Shown piece after piece: positions 1 to 13,265 of a stretch of DNA of 64,000 nucleotides. Numbering within the stretch: the stretch's first letter is position 1; every line of letters begins with the position of its first letter. This DNA is from Hemicentrotus pulcherrimus (Eukaryota; Echinodermata; Echinoidea; Camarodonta; Strongylocentrotidae): contig BEXV01000010.1 in assembly GCA_003118195.1 (NCBI GenBank), forward strand, positions 978,373 through 1,042,372, read 5' to 3'. Position numbers and translations under genes: made by a program. Below the pieces are notes generated by a model. That model ran no database searches. It was not told the origin of the DNA and worked only from the letters and a program-made list of their open reading frames with translations.

Positions 1-18
1 GGGGGGGGGGGGGGGGGG
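1..18. other. poly-G run at the window edge
   Basis: The window opens with 18 consecutive G. A comparable G run also borders the N gap further in. A contig edge or no-signal read artefact is more likely than native sequence, but a real G tract cannot be excluded from one strand of text. Confidence 0.8.
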
Positions 19-3000
19 TGGCCAAAAAATAAGTTTATAATGTAGTTTCCTGCTTCAGAACCATCGTCCTGGGTTTTTATTAAAGTTCCACTTTTGCTAA
101 GTCAGAGGTGATCAAAAATGATAAAATATGCTATTGTACCTTATAAATACACTCAGTTATTGTACTTAAGATTTGAATTGACGTATTTCTGTTCCATTTT
201 ACCCATTTTCCTTGTTGCATTGTTCAATGCTAATTTACTAAAAGCAGTCGGGACAATGGCCATAAATTCCTGACATACTTTTCGAAATATTTTATACAAA
301 AGTACACGTAACCCGGTTACGGTTACTGTGTCGTTGTGTTTATTATACAGTTACACGTTGAGTGATTCATAAAGTTTTCGTTGCACTAGGCAGTCATATT
401 CTAGATCATACATTACAAACACTCTTCCTAAATGAATAAAATATAAATACATGCTTTTGAAATGCGACTGACTGTATAGATGGTATATTTACCTATTATC
501 TGGTTAATGTTGAGAGCTCTGTTAAGGGCATTTTCCATGCACGATTCATTCTCGAGAGGAATGCAAACATACCTACTCGAGATTGAGTACGTCACTACAA
601 TCACGTAATCATTGGAACACGTGTCGAACGGAGACGTTCACGAGCAATTGAAATATTTCCATGCGTATCTAAAGGCCACCTTTAACCCCATTTGCCACCT
701 GTAAAAATGATGCGAAAGTGGGGGAAATGAATAGAATACAAATGAATTATAATTGTGCGAAAATGCCACAGTTCGCCACAAGAATAGAAAAGTGTTTATT
801 GCTATATAGGCGGTAACAAAGAAAAAGAATCGTGAAAGGTGTTGCATCGAGTACCCTTTAGAAGATTAATTGCCTTAATGGCGAGTTAGCGTGATCATGC
901 TGTTCTGTTATCGGAATGCAAAGTTTTATTTATGAATCCGCGGGAATGTTTATCAATATTAGAGAATTATTCCAGTTGTACTTTGATATATCGGATCAAA
1001 TCACATATTTCTAATAACATGATGCGTGTTCTCGGTCGTCACCAGGGGTTAAATGTAGTTCTGTATCAACGACAATTAAATATAGATATTAAAAGAAGAG
1101 CTTATTGTGTGATTTACAAAACAAAAAGAATTTCGGATATCCATCTGCAGCGTTGCTAGACTAGGTATTAAAATAATTTTGGAAGAAATATATATCCGCC
1201 AAAAAGGAATAAAAGCCTAAAGAAAAAAGAAAATATGACAATAACAGATAAGCAAACTAACAAACAAGGCTCATTTACACAGCGCGAACACTATTTTAAG
1301 GTTCTCTATCATTTGATATGCCGATGTGCCTTTGAGGAAATGTAAATTTGTCGACCGTTTTTTTTTTTTTTTTAAATCCTAGGGGAGGGGGTTCACACCT
1401 CTGCCCGAAAGCGACGCCCCTACATAAGTCCCATTACAGTCGAACAGTCAAGGTGGTGCAGTAGAGTATAAAGAAAGGTTAAATTCCCTATCACGTTGTT
1501 GTTGTTTTTTGTATTATAAGATGACTTTTGCTATATACAGGGAACCTGATTTTGATGCGATTAAGTGTTTTTGAATTACAAATATTCCCACTATTAATAC
1601 GGTCAGTTTTTCCTCCATGCCAATGGCGACCCCACCTCCGGCTTCAATCATCTCTCTGCGTGTGCGCGCGAGTGTTCATTTTGTGTGTGTGTACAGTCAC
1701 GCCAGCTCCCAGTTCTGTCTATGTTTTCCTCGGATACATGTTTACCCCAAATCTGCCCGTTTCTTTCTCCTCCCAGGCTACATCATCAGTGTAATGAAGT
1801 CCCGCGGCAGGGCTTTGCAACTTACGTTTCCTCCCCCAATTGATATCCATACTGCAAATCGATAATCTATGCAAATAGAACTATCTGCTGATTTAAGTTC
1901 TCCGAGATTTTGCTCGCTTTCTCTGATTTTGTGCTACCCTCCCATATATCGCTTCTGACAAATGTGGTGTTTCTCTTTCTCCACTATGTTCAGCCCAAAC
2001 GAAGACGTGTATTTTTGTTCATTATGTGATTGATAGGCAGCTTATAACGGATGATTGAATTAATTCCTCTTCATTATTGGTGGAGAAAGTGGAAATTCAC
2101 AATTTGCATAATTTCGATCAAAATTCAGCAGTTTCGCCTCAGCTGCTTATATCTTCGACGATAATCCCGAAATGAATGCGCGGTAATCATGGAATACCAA
2201 AAAATCAAACCAGTGGCTGTTTAACTTTTCACAAACTGATCTCGAGCAACAGGAAAAATATGTTATGAGATGAAAATATAGAAAAGATAACCAATGCAGG
2301 GAGGAGCTGTTGTATATGAGATTATATTATCAGAAATGCGTGCCGTTTTATAGGCAAAAACGAATAGTTTATGTTTATCGTTTAAATAAAAAATGATATA
2401 ATCTTGGACTGCAATCAGTTCAGGATTGAAGTCAATTCTCACTACATTTGATATTCTTTGCTTACATATTAAACTGATTTTCTTTCCGCCTATTTTGCAA
2501 ATGAACTTTCTGCCGAGCAGAAAATCAAATTGGCGACTAACAGTGTTAAGAGGAAATGTATGAAAATATTGTGATATTAGATGAAATTCTTGAGGGAATC
2601 TGTGTGATGATGTTTCTTTTGGGGGGCCTCGAGTTGCGAGCCTCTTCAGGCATAGCTTCTGGGGTAACCCGACCGCTTGGTTCGCAGTCAAGATCAATAC
2701 GCAAGCCTCATTAAAGGGTTTTAAAAAACCGCAGTGGACCCGGGCAGTGCAATTGCTCCTCCGAATTACGTTTTTATTTCAGGCGTACCCCTTGTTTGAC
2801 GGCTCTCGCTAATTACGTTATAACGCGATTGGATGTTCGTTATTGCATTATTCGGCGATTATTCGTTCATTTACGCTGATTAAAGTGCCCGTGTAGGACG
2901 TATTATGTGACGTTTAATAGCATTGGCTTCGCGCGCTGATTTCCCTGAGGTTTTTGAAGGGGCGCTCCCCCACTCAAACCGCGCAATCCATCCGTGTATA

Positions 3001-3502
3001 CTTGCGCCGACCACGAAACGCAAAGCAGAAACCAACAAGACATTACTCCATGACACTATTGGATAATTTGCCTTTTCAGGGTGTTATATCTTTCCGCTGT
3101 CCCTTTTTTGATTGTTTCCTTCTTTGTGGCATTGTGTTACTGAATAGCTCTCCCTCCTGAATTAGATAGTGTCACGCAGTGTGCAATCTCTTTAGCTTTA
3201 AACGGGCGCGCGCGCAACTCGAGAAAGCTCCCCCGATGACGCGATCGACGCCACCACAAAGAATGAAAGGAGGAAACCGCATCTTCAAATTATAAAGCCT
3301 CAGTTTTGATAATCGAATTATCAAGTGTTAATCCGACTTTTCTCAATAGTATGTACTTAGTATCATCAATGCGAATCAAAACGCCTTTAAGATTCAATTA
3401 ATTTGCAATTTCTGGTTTCGGTTTGCTTGCGGGCTGGAGCCTAGCTGCGGGATTTTACGCATTAGCTAATGCAATTTTCCCTAAGCGTTGCGTCTCTTGC
3501 AG
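19..3502. other. non-coding stretch, no gene recognised
   Basis: AT-rich sequence with only short ORFs of low-complexity composition. The longest is a 144-codon minus-strand ORF at 2263-2697, which matches no family I know and has no coding signature. A T15 run lies near 1360 and a GT-rich patch near 1660-1695. The block at 2735-2960 is listed separately as a possible regulatory element. Confidence 0.5.
2735..2960. promoter_or_regulatory. possible conserved regulatory block rich in homeodomain-like sites
   Basis: This block stands out from its AT-rich surroundings. It holds dense ATTA/TAAT cores (TAATTACG, TTGCATTATTC, GATTATTCG, GATTAAAG), several CG dinucleotides and the perfect palindrome CGTTATAACG at 2816-2825. 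A strong acceptor-like string (TTTTTATTTCAG) ends near 2781, and the frame behind it runs about 30 codons before a stop, so a terminal exon is an alternative reading. Site density is what I see; regulatory function is inference. Confidence 0.25.
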
Positions 3503-3621
3503 GGGAGTTAAATCTAATAAGTCCGTTTCTCGCATCCACTGAAACATATCGCTCCAGTCGGCAGGCAGCTCGTAGTGAGCCTTGTGCCATGAACCGTTTT
3601 GGCTTGAAATTTATCCAATCC
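3503..3621 (+). CDS. candidate internal exon, unknown product
   Basis: A strong acceptor (TTGCGTCTCTTGCAG, ending 3502) precedes an open frame reading GELNLISPFLASTETYRSSR and onward. Possible donors are CTC|GTAGTG at 3571 or TCC|GTAGTT at 3621; neither is strong. The frame stays open well beyond, to 3789, so the 3' boundary is a guess. The peptide is unrecognised. Chance is a real alternative because the donor is weak. Confidence 0.15.
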
Positions 3622-4483
3622 GTAGTTGTGATTAGAAAAATAAATTTCATTTTCCCTGTCTTCTGTCGGTCCCTTTCCCCTCACTACCTACCATCCCAAC
3701 TTTTTGGTCTGGTTTACTTATTTCATATCTACAACAGAAAGTGTTTGGATCATTTACATTCAGTTATGATCTTGATGACTAATCCCTAGGCATTACTTTG
3801 TTGAATGTCTACTGAAGTAGATATGTTTACCGGTATGTGATAAGGTAAATAAAGAATTTGCACCGAATATTAATTTCAAGGTCTACTTAAAGTGAAACAT
3901 GATAATTTATGTATTCTCTTTAAGAGCATAGATAAACGTATTTTGATCTGATAAACCATCAACATGTGGGACTAAAGGCCATGACAATAACCAGTATGGG
4001 TATAGATAACATTGTGCCTTGAAAATTACACTAAAATTTTAAAATGTGAATTACTGACGTTTTAAGACATGTTTCGTGATTATTGGTAAAGGTGTCCACA
4101 ACATAGTTTACAAAGCATGATTTCTCATTTTGATTACCATTAGATAATTATTTTCCCTCTCTTGCAATTTCAGTTATTTGTATTTCAAGAGGTTTTTTTT
4201 CACATATCCCCTACTTATTGGGCTGTGTGCTGAGTTCAATATTTAAACTTTTTAATGGTGCAATTGTTATATTAATACAAAAATGATGTGTTTTTTGGGC
4301 CAAAATATATCACAATTCTTTATCTGTTCAATAAGCAGATCACAGCTTCATGTCAAACTATCCTTACGGCTGCCACACTAAATTAGACATAGGACAATCA
4401 GCTGTAAATAGATGATCTCTTTGTATCTCGCGAAATTAAATATGCCATTTATCATGTTTATCACCCCCCTAATTATGTTGTAG

Positions 4484-4703
4484 AGAGTGGAATGATGCCC
4501 CATCTTCTGTCATATTCTCCCTCGATTATCGCCCGTGGTGCAAGTGAATTTGTACATTTTCTATTCCCCACCGACTTTGAGATGATCTCGAAGAGGGGAA
4601 ACGGGCGTTACGCGCTCGTTCTCGCAACCAGTGATGCGCATAGTTACGATAGAGACACGTGTCAAAGCCTCGCTTTACAGCTACGGGGCCAGAGAGTTGG
4701 AAG
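4484..4703 (+). CDS. candidate internal exon, unknown product
   Basis: The acceptor reads CCCCCCTAATTATGTTGTAG (ends 4483) and the donor GGAAG|GTAAAA (at 4704). The 220-bp interval is open throughout in one frame, with residues such as FEMISKRGNGRYALVLATSD near the middle, and is visibly richer in G+C than its flanks. It begins with two bases of a codon and also ends after two. No domain or family is recognised. The minus strand of the same interval is also open for about 50 codons, so the strand is not certain. Confidence 0.3.
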
Positions 4704-7056
4704 GTAAAAAAATCTGTCTTGACTTTAAAAATGAAGTTCTGCTATCATTGCTTTCTGAGTAATGGTGTGGTTGTCCACCGAAGAACAACAATTCATCACG
4801 TGCTGCTATTCACGTTTATAATGAAACACGGATGGATGAAGTATGTATCTCTCGGTACCAGTCTCATTTATGATGTTGCAAAGTTTATTGGATAGGCGAT
4901 TACAGTGGTTAATCAGGTTTAATTTGGGCGTGATCAAATTGGAAGTTTGGTGACGTTCATCTTACTGTTCAGTCTGAGAGCTCTTTGTAGGTACGTGGAC
5001 ACGATTATTAGAACGTGATAGCGTATTGCTGGATACAAAGTTGATATGTTTTGTGCACGATTGAAATCCAAAGGTCGAGGTACATGTATAACCATATGGG
5101 CTCTAACGTTCTACTATTAGTTTAATCAACTACAATAACATTGTGATAATATTGACCTAGGGTGGCATTTATTCATCACAGTTGGTTTGTAAAATGTTGA
5201 TGATTACAGATATCGACCAGTGAAAGATAAACTCTCATGAAAATTACGTACCCTCAATCCAAAAGAATATGTACAGTCATCAATCTTATGAAAAAGAGTA
5301 TATTTTGTAAGATTATAAGATATCTTGGGTAATGTTATGTTTTGGTGTTTTCTGTTTTGTCCGAAGGGAGTGGGAGGGGATCTTTGATGTCTTCAATTGA
5401 ATGATTCCATTACCGTCTTTTACATTATTTTTCCTCAGTTCACTGTGATCCCCTTGTTATTATTTATTTTGAAGAAAATCTGATGATCGCAAAAAAAAAA
5501 AAACGAACTGAAAAATGACACGGCATCCAACATATTCGTACTATTTGACACAGTGCGATTGCTCAGAGAAGAGACAAGTTGCACCTAACCACTCAATCCA
5601 ATAAAGAGATATAGAGTATAATGGACGACAAAAGCTACAGTTGCATACTAATTCATGATTTTCCTCTCTTTTCATGAAATCGATGTAATAGAGAGCGACC
5701 ATCCGTGACCAAAATATTCAATTGTGTGCGGGTACCCGCGCGGCAGTTGTCAACTTCAATACTCGGTAGGAAGTGCAGCGTGGCTTAGAAAATTCCCCTG
5801 AAAAATGGAGGGAGGAATGAATGTTCGATCTCGTAATGATAGCAAGCTTCACAGAGAGAGAGAGAGAGAGAGTAATACCAAAACAAATGAGTTGATAAAA
5901 ATAAATTATAATACATTATTTAAAATAAAAAACTCTAGGAATTTGATGAATGATGCTGACCTTTCTCGCATACCAGTTAATCGAACGTCAAGTGGTCAAA
6001 GTCGCCAGATCCTCTGGTAATATAAAAATAAAACGCATTTCCAACGATATAGTTGAAAATTAAAACTCTCTACTTTTTATTCTTTATTTCATTGATGTCG
6101 TGAAAAAAATGTTTTAAAAAATTGCAGCTTCGGTCGAATGAAATTGTACTGCCCCTGATTGTAAAATAATTCCTACCCAAAGAACGCATTTGCTCGCGGG
6201 TTTGGGCAACTCTGAGAGAAGAATTCTAGGGGAAAAGGGTTTCATTTAATTGACTTGGGGAAATTTCATCGCTAAACGATGGCACCATTAATTTATGCGA
6301 ATTACATAGATATTGATGGTGAAGAATGAATTGTAAATCCACCCCGAAGGATGTCTATCATAAAAAATATTTGATTTATGGATGTCTTGAGTGCACCATT
6401 ACCACGCGTCTCAAAATCCCTGCTTTGCTTCTTATCCCAAATTGAGTCGTCGCTTCTCCTCACCTTAAAGGTATGATCCCGCGAATTCAAGTGTTCTTGA
6501 TGACATGCTTGTCATGTGGTACTGGTGTCATTCATAAACAATAAGTCTGTTAGATAGGTTGTGACATTTTCAACATGTTGATGTTGAATTCCCCCACGAA
6601 ATGATGATATTCAAGCGTTGCTGATGTGTAAACATAATTTATCAGAAGTTTATACTTTCACAGTCATGTTCAGTGACAAATATCTGTTTTTTTTCTAAAT
6701 TATTGCGAATACTATTTTATTCTTAAACTATATTTTCAACTTAAAAACTCTAATTACAAAGAAAACAGATCATTGATATATTCAGGCTAGTAAATTCTTG
6801 TTTTTTTTGACCGGATTAAGCAATTAAATCAAGTCTTATTTGTGAAAGTCTGCACCTATTATTAAAAACCATCATATTCCATTTTTCATTGATCAAAATA
6901 TGAACTTACTACATCGGGTGAAATTAACACCAAACTGATAACCATCCTTTAAACAGTGGCATGGCTAGTCATGTTTCCTTCTAAATCGGGTATACTTTAT
7001 TTCAATATTTGGTACCATGGTGCTCGAGGCGCACAGACGGCGTAGGATTATCCTAC
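4704..7056. other. non-coding stretch, no gene recognised
   Basis: AT-rich sequence with only short ORFs. It contains an A13 run near 5491 and an (AG)10 microsatellite at 5853-5872. I see no splice-bounded open frame here. Confidence 0.5.
5853..5872. repeat. (AG)10 microsatellite
   Basis: Uninterrupted AG dinucleotide array seen directly in the sequence. Confidence 0.95.
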
Positions 7057-7111
7057 CGTGTACTGGAAATCAGCCTTGATGGCTTTCCAAACGACCGTGT
7101 ATAAGCCGCGG
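7057..7111 (-). CDS. candidate 55-bp exon, unknown product
   Basis: On the minus strand an excellent acceptor (GATTTTCTACCCTCTTTTTTAG, just upstream of 7111) is followed by 55 bp and then a good donor (ACG|GTAGGA). The best frame reads RGLYTVVWKAIKADFQYT without a stop; its first codon is split so that two bases would come from the previous exon. A second frame is also open over this short length. GC content is above the flanks. The peptide suggests a beta-strand but I recognise no family. Both splice sites being good makes this one of the better exon candidates in the window. Confidence 0.3.
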
Positions 7112-9216
7112 CTAAAAAAGAGGGTAGAAAATCTGAAGGGGGCTGAGGGCGATTTCTGAGAGAAGGAAAGAAGGGGGTGGGAATGGTATAGACGAAAGTT
7201 AAGGTTTGATAAAGAAAACGAAATCTGAATGAAAAATCAATGTTGTTAAATGCTAACTATCTTTCATCATCAGGAAAGGGGTTGGTAATTGTTTCAAAAT
7301 GAGCCTACAATACAATATTATATACCAATCGCAATTACAAAAATGATATGGTGTTAGGCCGTCCTCTGTATAGAAATGGGGCAATTTACGATTTATGTTG
7401 AAGGAAACAAGGTGTATTTCATATTCAAATTAATCAAATTAGCCTTTTTATTTTAAAGTCCATTTAAAGATACTTTAAAATTGATTATTTTCTACGACAG
7501 ATTAGCATATTTCCATTTCTTTGTTCACTTCTGTCGTTTTTGTGACAGTTTTTAAATATCAATATGTATACGAATGGGAGAAGAATGTAACAAAGAATTT
7601 GATAAAAAGATAATTGAATACATTAATCAGACCTGCTGAAATTAGAATTATCCACTCGGTTGCACTTGGAATGGTAGGTCGTTCTGTGCAATCACTTCTA
7701 CCAATTAGTCAAAAAATATTTATCCTCACAAATGGACTAATACACTTAATTTGGGTGTTTGGTTGTTTCCCCGTTCCTGATGTTTAAAGACAAATCTACT
7801 CGATACCACAAGCCAAAAATATAATTGACTATATACATGGTTTATCTGCCTTAAGAAGCGAGAGGGGTAACCTCGTATACATTTAATTTCGAGGTTTCGC
7901 GAAGGGACTCAAGAGTCGCTGTAGGAACGGTATTCATAAATCAAACGCCGTGATCACATTAGCTCTCTTAAGGGAACGGGGGATTAAAATGCAGATCTGG
8001 CAGTAATGAATTTGATTAATATTTCGACACAACTGTAAGAAAACAAAAGATATCAAAATGCTACCAAGTCGACCTAACTTTTGGTAATTACGGACATAAA
8101 TCTGTTTTCGTAATTGTAGCAGAAAATAGCAAATATAAAACTATCAATCATGAAGAAAGGCTATAATTGAATCCAGATAGTTTTCCATTTCTTTTGCTCT
8201 GGCCAGATGGAATATAATATTGTACATTTTATTTATTTCAAAGGGATTCGGCATTGTGCTGGTGAATGTATGTAGAGCCAGATGTGTATTTTGATATTTT
8301 ACGAATATGAAGTTCTGTATAACTTATTTTACGACATTTAGATGAGAATGGAACCGTTTAAGCGAATATCAAGTGCATTGTACAGCTGAGCGGAATATGT
8401 GCATTTCTTTGTCCATGTATCGGTTATATATATTGAGAAGTGCATATTCATTGTACGTCTAGTAATGTTGAAAGCTATCTAAACCAATTTATGAAAAGAA
8501 AGAGAAGTTCAGATATTTTGGCGTGCAACATTTTGAACATAAATTATTTGCAGGTTGATCCTCTCATTTTAAGAATTGAAAATAATGAAGCTGTTTTTCA
8601 TCAATGATGCTGCTTGTCTTAGTTCTTTCCAAAAAAATAATTTTCCACACGCCACGAGTTTTTATTGTCTTCTAATTCGTCGTGACAGACGAAGATTAAT
8701 TCTTTACGAGTGACGCCAGCACCATCACACAAAACAGCATCTTCGAACAATGAGGGGATGTGGAGTTGCTCCGAGTTGATAAATTTCCGTGTAAATGATA
8801 CCGTGAAATTAATTTTCGCATTTTGACAGTGAAGAGCTACAGCGGTTCATTTTGGTGTAATTGATGCCGCCATATCATTTTAACTTGAGCGGTGAAGAAT
8901 TTGAGCGTCTTAGATCTGACATACCGTCGTAATTTCCTTTCACTGTGTAGCTTCAAACTCTCTACCTTCCTTGCATGATTTATATTCGTTTTGTATTCTA
9001 ATTGATATTGGAAGCCAGACTTGAAAGGGATAATGATCTCCGAAACAAAATGACGAAAGGCAACGTCAGCTGTATCTCTTCTTGAAATCTGCAGCTTTTC
9101 CTTTTAGCAAAGTTATGGGTTTAAATGTTAGAGTATCGACAATATCAAATGTCTGCAAATATTGTAATGACAAAATCAACTTCTTATATAGTAATCATCT
9201 TGAACTCCTTTCTGAG
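7112..9216. other. non-coding stretch, no gene recognised
   Basis: AT-rich, short ORFs only, no clear repeats. The purine-rich run at 7115-7190 is the upstream (minus-strand) pyrimidine tract of the candidate exon at 7057-7111. Confidence 0.5.
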
Positions 9217-9323
9217 AAACTGCGATGATAAACTCATCCATGGTAAAAGAATGGAGTGGGAATTCGACGATATTTGCATTGCCTTGCGTCTTAAGTGCCA
9301 CACTCTTACTCACGTGTACATAG
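9217..9323 (+). CDS. candidate internal exon, unknown product
   Basis: A pyrimidine-rich acceptor (CATCTTGAACTCCTTTCTGAG, ends 9216) and a donor (ACATAG|GTATTA) bound 107 bp. One frame reads CDDKLIHGKRMEWEFDDICI and continues to the donor. A second frame is also open up to a stop at the donor. The products are unrecognised. The open frame continues past the donor to 9454, so an unspliced ORF of 109 codons is the alternative. Confidence 0.2.
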
Positions 9324-9827
9324 GTATTATAAGCACATTTACCCCCTTACAAACGGATAAAATGATATACCAAAAGGGCGATCATGCATCGAGATGCATG
9401 CTGCATTTTTCTCTCCCATACATCAAATTGGATTTTCAACTCGGGCCGAAATAATCGGTTTAGTCAGCCAAACGTTTTTGCCACTCCGTGAGCGAGCTGT
9501 GAATTAATGAAGAAATCTAGTCCCATTCTCTCAGCGTCGTTGTCATCCGTGAAAATGATTACTTTTACAGCCTACCAATGCGGTGATGTGGCAATGGCAT
9601 TGCAAGGTCAAAAAAGCAACAATATTTTTCATAATCGGGATGATGTCTCGAGCAAGTAATATTCTATTTTTTTGTAATCTATTGCTTTGTATAATCGTAC
9701 TGTATTTGAACCTTTCCTTTAGAGGATGCCAAATGAAAGAGTGACATTGTCCTGCTGTAGCTTAAATATGTGAACCACATTCTTTAAATATTTTTTAGAA
9801 ATCATATATATATATATATATATACAT

Positions 9828-9878
<51 letters not shown>

Positions 9879-12800
9879 AAAAAACATTAATAGTTCGAAG
9901 ATCACTCTCTAGTCATTTAAGATAACCAGATTCAGATGTCCTAATTTTACAATAATTCGAATATGTCGCCGTTAATGCACGGTTTCGTATTTGATCTAAA
10001 TAATAAAAGTTTTATCTCTTTTTCTCTTCCAATAAATGAAATTGAAAATGTAACTTGAGAACACACATTACTCTTCCAAAAAACGTTACTCTTCCAAAAA
10101 AAAAAAAATAATAATGGTTCTCCTTGCATACCTCTTGGCAGGTAGCTACCATGAAATACCTTCAGGTATAGATGCATGCTGCTGAGGCCAGGCTATTAAA
10201 GTAAGAATCAGGGGTTGAATGAACGAGAAGACTTGGTTAAGAGTGGTTTACGGGGAGAGGGTATATCATGCCAATTTAGGGGATCAATGGCTAATAAATG
10301 AATGGGATAATGGAAAGAGACGGGTATTCAAATGAGCTGAGGTGATTGTGAGTGGTAGAAATGACATCCAGGATGCAGAGTCTCTTTGAACGGATAGTTT
10401 GATAAATACAGACTTCAAGAAAAAAAGAGGGTATAGAGAAACTGAAAAGAAATCTCACCAAGTCTGTTTGTTTAGACATTCCTAGATCTGATACTCTTTT
10501 TATTATTCATTTTCCGAATATTTTATTTATTAAGATGGTCATCATGTCCGAATTTAACGAATAGGCCTTTTAAAAGATTCCGAATTGGTAGATTGATATT
10601 TTTTGTAACGCGCAAACAAATTTAACTATGATATTTCCGATTTTTCATTAATAGAAAGGTATTATAGACTTCAGATAATTCGGGCTTTTTAAAAGGTTTT
10701 TTTTTTCTTTCCCTTTTTCAAAAATCACCTGAAGATTGTCAAAACGAATTTTTGTCGGTGATTACAGACTGTTAGTTGTTCTGCCACACAAACTGCTATA
10801 CACAGCATGAAGATGATTCAAATTGAACCAGGCAGTATTCTATTGTATTCCTTAATACTTTAAGACACAAATTATGTACTCTGGTTTAAATAAATGAAAT
10901 GAACATTTCACGAAATCTTAACATTATACAATTGTTCTAAAACCTTTCCATGGAATTACCGGTTTCTTCAGAAAATGAAAGACCCAGTATGGTACAGCCA
11001 TGCATAGCATTTTCCATCTTAAAGCAACAACAAAAAGAGGAGATTTGACACACCTTCATGTGTCATTGGACGCTTATTTGCTAATGTGCAATATTTTGCA
11101 TTGAATTCATCAAGCCTTTTATATTTAATCGGGGTTGAGTTGGTTCGTAATAATATACAGCGATGATGTCTTGGTAACGGAATTACCCATGACAAGAAGC
11201 AAAGTAGGTATAATTGGGGAGACGCGTGCCGTTTATGAAGACATCAACGAAACATTTACACAACGTCCCAACAACGCGTTCCTTATAACCTGATGCTATC
11301 CAGAATCTGTTCACAGTCAGAAGGGTATTTAATCAAAATATTTGCTTGTACATAGAGCGAACGCCCTTAGGCGCTCAAGCAGTCGAGATACCTTCATAGG
11401 TTCCTTTCTTTTCCATACATCTTAGGGTCTTCCTGATTGGTCATATACTGCTCCTTTTTACCTCTTGAAATGCAATGATTTAGAGAAAATTGTATATTCA
11501 AACTTAAAATGCATGCCTGAAAGGGAGAAAATGTTTAAGCGAAGTACGTAATTTATTTCATTAACCTCATCTTGCAGAGATTTGTTACGTACTTATTACT
11601 CGTCCCTGTTGCTTTCAGACTAATCCAATACAATTTCAAGTGTTTTTCTTCTTCTCTTGCTTCGAGACTGCTCTGTCAATGTTTATCTTCCAAGATATTG
11701 AGTATATTGTTTTGTGGAGAGCGAGGAGAGCCCATTTTCGTTACCCGCTCGAAATTGGCCGTATGCGTTGGGATGCACAGCGCCATAATAAAGAGTGACT
11801 GGCGACTTTGGGTCCAATCTAACATATTACCGACAGAAAATGGGTGAAATCTATAAGTAGCTTTACCCTTCTCTACGGCGAGCACTGAGCCAAATTCCCC
11901 TCGAATAATTTGAGTTATCAATCTTGATATCTAGAGAGGAACCAACAGCTTATGTCTAGCGTATGCAAGTATGGAGAGGCTCAGAGCTAGTGCCGTGTGT
12001 CATTCCTTTGGTACAATGTATATAACGTAAATGTTAAATTGATCATAGAATCATAGAAGATTCAGTATGAAACAAGCCAAAATGTTATTCCCAGGGGTTA
12101 AACTCTAAAATCTCTTAGATGTATTTTGAAGTCACCGAATGTTACGATACATCATACCAAATAATACGTTATAGTAAATGTTAAGCATAATATTAGAAAG
12201 CTCTTCCAGAATCAAAGTTGCGGTTGGACCACACCCATGATTATTTCCAAGGTCTATAATGTGCATTCCTAATTCGATGACGGGTTGGAATAAATGATAT
12301 TCCTTTTTTTTCGAAAGCAAAATTGCCAAGAACAAAAGCGAGATGTAGGTCCTGCTAGTCACACTCTTCAATTTCATCTCAACCCGTCACACTACCCGTA
12401 ACAAATGATCTTCCAAGGTATAAGGGGAGAAAATAGGAAAGATTGAAGATGATTAATTTTACCCCGAGGCTACTCTAGAAAAATAATGTGGGTACGATCG
12501 CTTTCCCCTCCCGCACGCGCCCGGGTCCGGATGGTGCTTTGTTGTGGTTGGCCATTAGTTACGGAGATTATGCAGAAGTGATCCGTCGAGATCCAGTGAA
12601 GTGAATATTGCCTTTTTGTCTTGCTTTATTATCTGGACTGTTTTAACTGTTGTGTTCTTGTAAAGCACGATCCGTAACCGTATGCGTGACACGGATTGTT
12701 TCAGAACTGAATGAAATGAAAAATATTGAAATACGAAGACTGTTCGAAAAAGAAATGGCATAGAACATGAAGAAAGGAAATCGACCCCGCCCACCCATCC

Positions 12801-13265
12801 CTTTTTTCAAGTATTGCGAGCACTCTTTCCGCATCCAACCATGTTTCTTCTGTTCTGTACTACATTTGCATCACACTATTTAAAATGCAACACATAACAA
12901 TCGATAAATGAAGACTGTGTTTTATATTGTAATTTATTTTAAGTCTTCCATTTTGTGGCGTAGCCAACAGATGAATACAAGCGATCAACTGGCAGATGAC
13001 AACCGCGTCGCGACCTTTTCACTTTTATTCTTTTCATATTTGGGTAATCTGTTTTTGCTTGTGCTATTTTTATAATTAACGTAATTGCGCAGATTATGCT
13101 TCGTAAAAGATAAAATGATGAACGAGCAGCAGTTGCAGTTTTGCGACACCGTCAATTGTCTTGTTAATACAGTATATCCATTATAGATTTTAATGGGGGT
13201 GATTATATTAAAAGGATTATCCTGGTCTAGTTTGCATGATTAGTTTGATGTTGTCTGTTTTAAAG
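9324..13265. other. non-coding stretch, no gene recognised
   Basis: Mostly AT-rich sequence. It contains the compound TA/CA microsatellite at 9804-9878 and an A13 run near 10097. A slightly GC-richer zone at 11700-11850 is open on both strands (plus frame reading CGERGEPIFVTRSKLAVCVG), but without convincing splice sites. A CG-rich patch at 12500-12540 has only short frames. Confidence 0.45.
9804..9878. repeat. compound (TA)n(CA)n(TA)n microsatellite
   Basis: A TA array passes into CATA/CA repeats and back into a TA array, giving about 75 bp of almost uninterrupted alternating pyrimidine-purine. The TA arms can pair with each other, so cruciform or Z-DNA formation is possible in principle. 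Confidence 0.95.

Noticed and set aside
2263..2697. 144-codon minus ORF
   Set aside because: No recognised motif, no start context of note, and codon choice looks like translated AT-rich non-coding DNA.
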